From the NCBI GenBank assembly GCA_022841345.1, contig JALHRR010000010.1:62001-126000 (forward strand): a stretch of 64,000 bases of DNA. Direction: 5' to 3'. Position numbers and translations under genes: made by a program. This stretch comes from Saprospiraceae bacterium. GTDB lineage: Bacteria; Bacteroidota; Bacteroidia; Chitinophagales; Saprospiraceae. The notes beneath the pieces are model-generated. The model saw only the letters and a list, made by a program, of their open reading frames with translations, was not told where the DNA came from and did no database searches. This document shows, piece after piece, positions 60,954-64,000 of the stretch (the first letter of the stretch is position 1; the number at the start of each line of letters is the position of its first letter).

Positions 60954-60966
60954 GGGTTGCCTTTCG
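60933..60966 (+). terminator. Hairpin overlapping the stop codon of the GT-C gene
   Basis: The inner stem GCAACCC/GGGTTGC has a 3-nt loop, TGA, that is the stop codon itself. The outer stem CGAAAG/CTTTCG flanks it. No U-tract follows. It may be a terminator or the first element of the adjoining repeat. Confidence 0.45.
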
Positions 60967-61410
60967 GTGCAGGATAATCTGGCGGAGCCTGATTTCAGTT
61001 TTCAGTCCCCGTCCCCAAAGCTTTGGGGACCATTCCATCAAGATAACACGGCAGGGCCTGAAATTTAGAATTTAGAATTTAGAAGGCAGAGTTTAGAATT
61101 TTTAAATTATTGAATATCAGCGTTCTGCAAAAGTGTTATATAGGAGATTCCTGTCCCTGTAGCGACTGATGCTGTCATTCGATGCGAGTTAACACAGCGG
61201 GCCGGATTTCAGTTTTCAGCTTTCAGATTTCAGATTTCAGTCCCCAAAGCTTTGGGGATCAGATTTGGAACAGCCATATCGCAGTTGATTTTTTACATGA
61301 AAGATAGAAAATCAACATTCTGAAAAAGTGTTCTAAAGGAGATTTGGAACAGCCATATAGCAAAACTAAATTCTGCATCTACATTCGAAATTAGGGAAGC
61401 AATACAGTCA
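60954..61410. repeat. Intergenic mosaic repeat, two tandem units (copy B)
   Basis: It begins with palindrome CCCCAAAGCTTTGGGG (61013-61028). Unit 1 has M1 (61032-61062), three tandem AATTTAG heptamers (61062-61082) and M3 (61116-61149). Unit 2 has M1 (61177-61205), a TTTCAGA heptamer tract, M2 with a perfect palindrome (61242-61257) and GATCAGATTTGGAACAGCC, then a diverged M3 (61311-61344) ending again in GATTTGGAACAGCC. All blocks match copy A at 46.3 kb. No coding potential is seen. Confidence 0.82.
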
Positions 61411-61415
61411 AACAA

Positions 61416-61451
61416 AAAAGCCGGTCATTCAAAGAAGAATAACCGGCTTTT
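61416..61451 (-). terminator. Bidirectional intrinsic terminator after gldN
   Basis: The stem AAAAGCCGGT/ACCGGCTTTT continues with ATTC/GAAT after one mismatch. The minus transcript ends in TTTTTTG and the plus strand also has a short T run. It lies 24 bp past the gldN stop. Confidence 0.88.
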
Positions 61452-61474
61452 GTATAATTAGAATTTATCAATTC

Positions 61475-62383
61475 TTAGTACGACCAAAGATCGTGTTCAA
61501 AGTTGAAAATTTCTTGTTTGATTTTTTCAGATTCCAACAGAAGATTAACTCCATTTTCTTTCAAAGATGGATAATCCACTAACCTGAAATTCTGAACGTT
61601 ACTGGACTTAATGATAAAGCTGGCAAATCTGCGCATTTGGAATACATCATCCCAACTCAGAGGGCTTGCATCATTCAATGGGTTAAATGCCAATGAACGG
61701 GAGAAAGCTTCTCTGCAATCCGGGTAATACAACCAGAATAGCGCTCTTGGAGGAATTTCTGTTGCATTTCCAAAATCATCAAATATAGTCTCCGTGTACA
61801 AAGGTGCTATCCCTAAAATTCTCACACGCAATTCAGATGCTTCCGAATCGAAATACCATACTTCCTTCACTCTAAACTGAGTAATATTGGTGTACCTGGC
61901 AACTGTGTCTGAAATAATTTTCAGCTCATAGTTGTCCGGATCATCCAATAGAGGAACAGTAATAGTATCACTTTTCACAAAACGGGCATCTAATTCTGCA
62001 GGAGATAATCTCACTTTAAATTGTTCATCATCAAATGCTCTCAGCTTTCCGGAAGCGATGGCTTCAGTAATTACATTAAAAAATGGTGCTTCAGGATAGA
62101 CAAAAGTTTGATTTAATTTCTCGCGCACATCAATCACTCTCCACACTCTCCTCTCCCAAAAAATATCATGTTCACGAGGAAAATCATAAGCAAGAATCAA
62201 TCGTTCCTGCAACAATCTCTTCTCGATGACATCATCAATCGGAGCTGAATCTTCATCGTCCAAAAATATATCATCCGGATCACTTGATTCCCTGATAATA
62301 TCTTCCGGGACTTGTGCTGATACCTGAACAGTACCTACTGAAATAAACAGTACTGCCAAACACCAAATCTTTACTAATTTCAT
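61475..62383 (-). CDS. gldN: Type IX secretion/gliding motility protein GldN (PorN)
   Basis: The protein is 302 aa with signal peptide WCLAVLFISVGTVQVSAQ. Family features are the acidic linker after the signal and the block DIFWERRVWRVIDVREKLNQTFVYPEAPFF. Later blocks are VKEVWYFDSEASELRVRILGIAP, ALFWLYYPDCREAFS and WDDVFQMRRFASFIIKSSN. GldN and GldK form the periplasmic ring of the T9SS. It starts 21 bp after gldM, in the conserved gldKLMN order; gldL and gldK are expected beyond the right edge. Confidence 0.96.
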   Translation of the reverse strand: MKLVKIWCLAVLFISVGTVQVSAQVPEDIIRESSDPDDIFLDDEDSAPIDDVIEKRLLQERLILAYDFPREHDIFWERRVWRVIDVREKLNQTFVYPEAPFFNVITEAIASGKLRAFDDEQFKVRLSPAELDARFVKSDTITVPLLDDPDNYELKIISDTVARYTNITQFRVKEVWYFDSEASELRVRILGIAPLYTETIFDDFGNATEIPPRALFWLYYPDCREAFSRSLAFNPLNDASPLSWDDVFQMRRFASFIIKSSNVQNFRLVDYPSLKENGVNLLLESEKIKQEIFNFEHDLWSY

Positions 62384-62404
62384 ATCCTGAAAATTTAATT
62401 TTAT

Positions 62405-63952
62405 TTATCTAATCTGGAATGCCAGAGAGTTCAATGGTCTTGAAGCTGCATCTCCCGGGCATTTACCTTTCACATCTGTAATGATGTAGTTATCGCCCGG
62501 GCCAGCATCCTGAATTAATCTGGCTGCTTCACCATTAAATCCTCCACCACTATTATTTGCAACTCTTGGGTCCTCCCCTCTTCTGATCCTGATAATTCTG
62601 TATGACTCAATAGTACACTTAGCTTCAAATTCAAATCCTTCCAGCGTAGGTATAATACCCGGCTGAACCTTGAATTCACCGGCACTCATTGAACCACCGG
62701 CCAAACGTCCGATTTTAGCTACTGGATCCGGAATACGTTTTACACGATAGTTAAAAGTACTTGATGTAAGTCCTTCAGCAGAAAGTGTAATAGTTGCTTC
62801 ACCCGGCTGTGAAACATTAACGATATATTTGTTTGCACCATTAGGTGTCAGTCTAATACCTGCTCCGGATCCTGTTACTCTAAGAGCATTACTGGATACA
62901 CCAGCGGCAGAAACTGAAATTGGATTATCCACACCCAAATAGAAAACATTCATTTTGTCCAGCTGAATAGATGCAGAACGACGACCTACTTCATACTCAA
63001 AGCTACCATCATATGTCTGTACTTCACCTGTAACTGGGTTTTTCAAAGTTGCCTTTGCAGTATACTTCTTCACACCAGTGTCACTAGTTTTTACAGAATA
63101 TTTAGCTACACCATCCTTTACAGCAGCAGGTGATCCATTAATAGAAATGGACATACCATCTGTATTCTTGGATGCTGCACTCAGGAAGATTTCAGCTTCA
63201 AAAGTTTCTCCTGCAATCACGTATGACTTCTTAGTCGAAGAAACAACGACGAACTTATCGAAAACGATATCTTCACCACCCACTTTACCGGCAAGGTAGT
63301 TGAGAATAGCAGCTTCAGAACTTCTGGCGTCATTTTCAATTTTGGTCAAAATTGGCATGGTAGCCAGCAATGGCATTTGAAAGAAGTTGTAGTGTGCCCA
63401 GTTTTTCTTTGTTTTACTGGTTGTATAGGCACTATCAATTCTTACTGTGATAGAAGAAGCTTCTTTTGCTTTATCTTCATCATCTACCAGAGCAAGAAAC
63501 TTGTCATAAGTTTCCTTAATTTTTGCTTCCAGTTCTCCCCCTTTACCAGCATTTTTTGCTGGTTCTTTACCTACAAGATATCTGGTAGTGATATCCTTAT
63601 CTTTGTAACCTTTGGGTTGACCTTTGACAGTATCGATCCCTCCTGTTTCAGCAATCATATAGTTTTTGATCTCCTCTACATATTCAACGAATTCTTTAGA
63701 GATCTTGCGGGCTTCATTTGCTTTGGCTATATATTTTTCATACTTAAGAGGATCTTTTTTAGCCAATTCAGCGATTCTTCCCGGAATCTGACTGCTGGTT
63801 GCTTCGAGTGTTGCATTGGATTTCTGCAATCCATTATCCACCAATTTGAAGGCATTGAAGATCTCTGCAGATACATTCAGTGCTAACAAAGCTGTTAGTA
63901 CCAAATACATCAAATTGATCATCAGCTGCCTGGGCTCCTTAGGAATAGACAT
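62405..63952 (-). CDS. gldM: Type IX secretion/gliding motility protein GldM (PorM)
   Basis: The protein is 515 aa. The N-terminal signature is PKEPRQLMINLMYLVLTALLALNVSAEIFNAF, a single membrane helix whose charged residues take part in the GldL-GldM proton-driven motor. A helical domain then four Ig-like periplasmic domains follow (SYVIAGETFEAEIFLSAASK, VSAAGVSSNALRV and similar strands), ending near the outer-membrane ring. With GldN it powers and guides export of the T9SS cargo proteins found throughout this window. Confidence 0.97.
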   Translation of the reverse strand: MSIPKEPRQLMINLMYLVLTALLALNVSAEIFNAFKLVDNGLQKSNATLEATSSQIPGRIAELAKKDPLKYEKYIAKANEARKISKEFVEYVEEIKNYMIAETGGIDTVKGQPKGYKDKDITTRYLVGKEPAKNAGKGGELEAKIKETYDKFLALVDDEDKAKEASSITVRIDSAYTTSKTKKNWAHYNFFQMPLLATMPILTKIENDARSSEAAILNYLAGKVGGEDIVFDKFVVVSSTKKSYVIAGETFEAEIFLSAASKNTDGMSISINGSPAAVKDGVAKYSVKTSDTGVKKYTAKATLKNPVTGEVQTYDGSFEYEVGRRSASIQLDKMNVFYLGVDNPISVSAAGVSSNALRVTGSGAGIRLTPNGANKYIVNVSQPGEATITLSAEGLTSSTFNYRVKRIPDPVAKIGRLAGGSMSAGEFKVQPGIIPTLEGFEFEAKCTIESYRIIRIRRGEDPRVANNSGGGFNGEAARLIQDAGPGDNYIITDVKGKCPGDAASRPLNSLAFQIR

Positions 63953-64000
63953 TTAACTTTATTTTATTTATTAACAAATGAGTTGGAGACATTATAGCAC

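Overview
The window comes from a member of the Bacteroidota. Three things show this: several proteins end in type IX secretion (T9SS) C-terminal sorting domains; the T9SS/gliding core genes gldN and gldM lie at the right edge; and upstream regions carry the Bacteroidota-type promoter box TAnnTTTG. The abundance of giant, cysteine-rich HYR-repeat surface proteins suggests a Saprospiria-like lineage, but that placement is inference. I saw no rRNA, tRNA, CRISPR array, complete insertion sequence or prophage.

Region 1 (1-30.1 kb, all on the minus strand) is an array of five giant secreted proteins: one running off the left edge (at least 1122 aa), then 3071, 1296, 837 and 2716 aa. A 151-aa secreted protein lies 28 bp upstream of the 2716-aa gene. 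The four complete giants share one plan: signal peptide, array of HYR/Ig-like Cys-rich modules, one beta-sandwich module, dockerin-like EF-hand loops, a cohesin-like domain and a T9SS sorting domain. All four are followed by hairpin terminators, three of them with strong U-tracts. The left-edge protein and the 2716-aa protein are paralogues in their N-terminal parts.

Region 2 (30.7-41.9 kb, minus strand) holds a truncated, catalytically degenerate GH3-family protein, the repair factor Mfd, and a compact operon. The operon encodes a double D-Ala-D-Ala ligase fusion, a PASTA-domain membrane protein, a T9SS cargo protein and a rhodanese.

Region 3 (42-54.4 kb) is mixed. It contains a HExxH lipoprotein with an overlapping secreted partner, a T9SS cargo gene, an ACC deaminase/D-cysteine desulfhydrase-like PLP enzyme, a SPOR-like protein, PurN, an exported methyltransferase-like lipoprotein, DacB (PBP4), an aspartoacylase-like zinc enzyme next to RimK, and an Rpn-type PD-(D/E)XK protein.

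Region 4 (54.5-64 kb) holds a UMF1-type MFS transporter, a beta-helix-like lipoprotein, a translationally coupled three-gene glycosyltransferase operon, and gldM-gldN.

Two intergenic gaps (46.3-46.6 and 60.9-61.4 kb) carry the same mosaic repeat family. It is built from a 16-bp palindrome, a roughly 34-bp conserved block and heptamer tracts. The main candidates for something undescribed are the dockerin-plus-cohesin cassette carried in cis by the giant proteins, the mosaic repeat family, and the degenerate or fused enzymes (GH3, Ddl-Ddl, exported methyltransferase).
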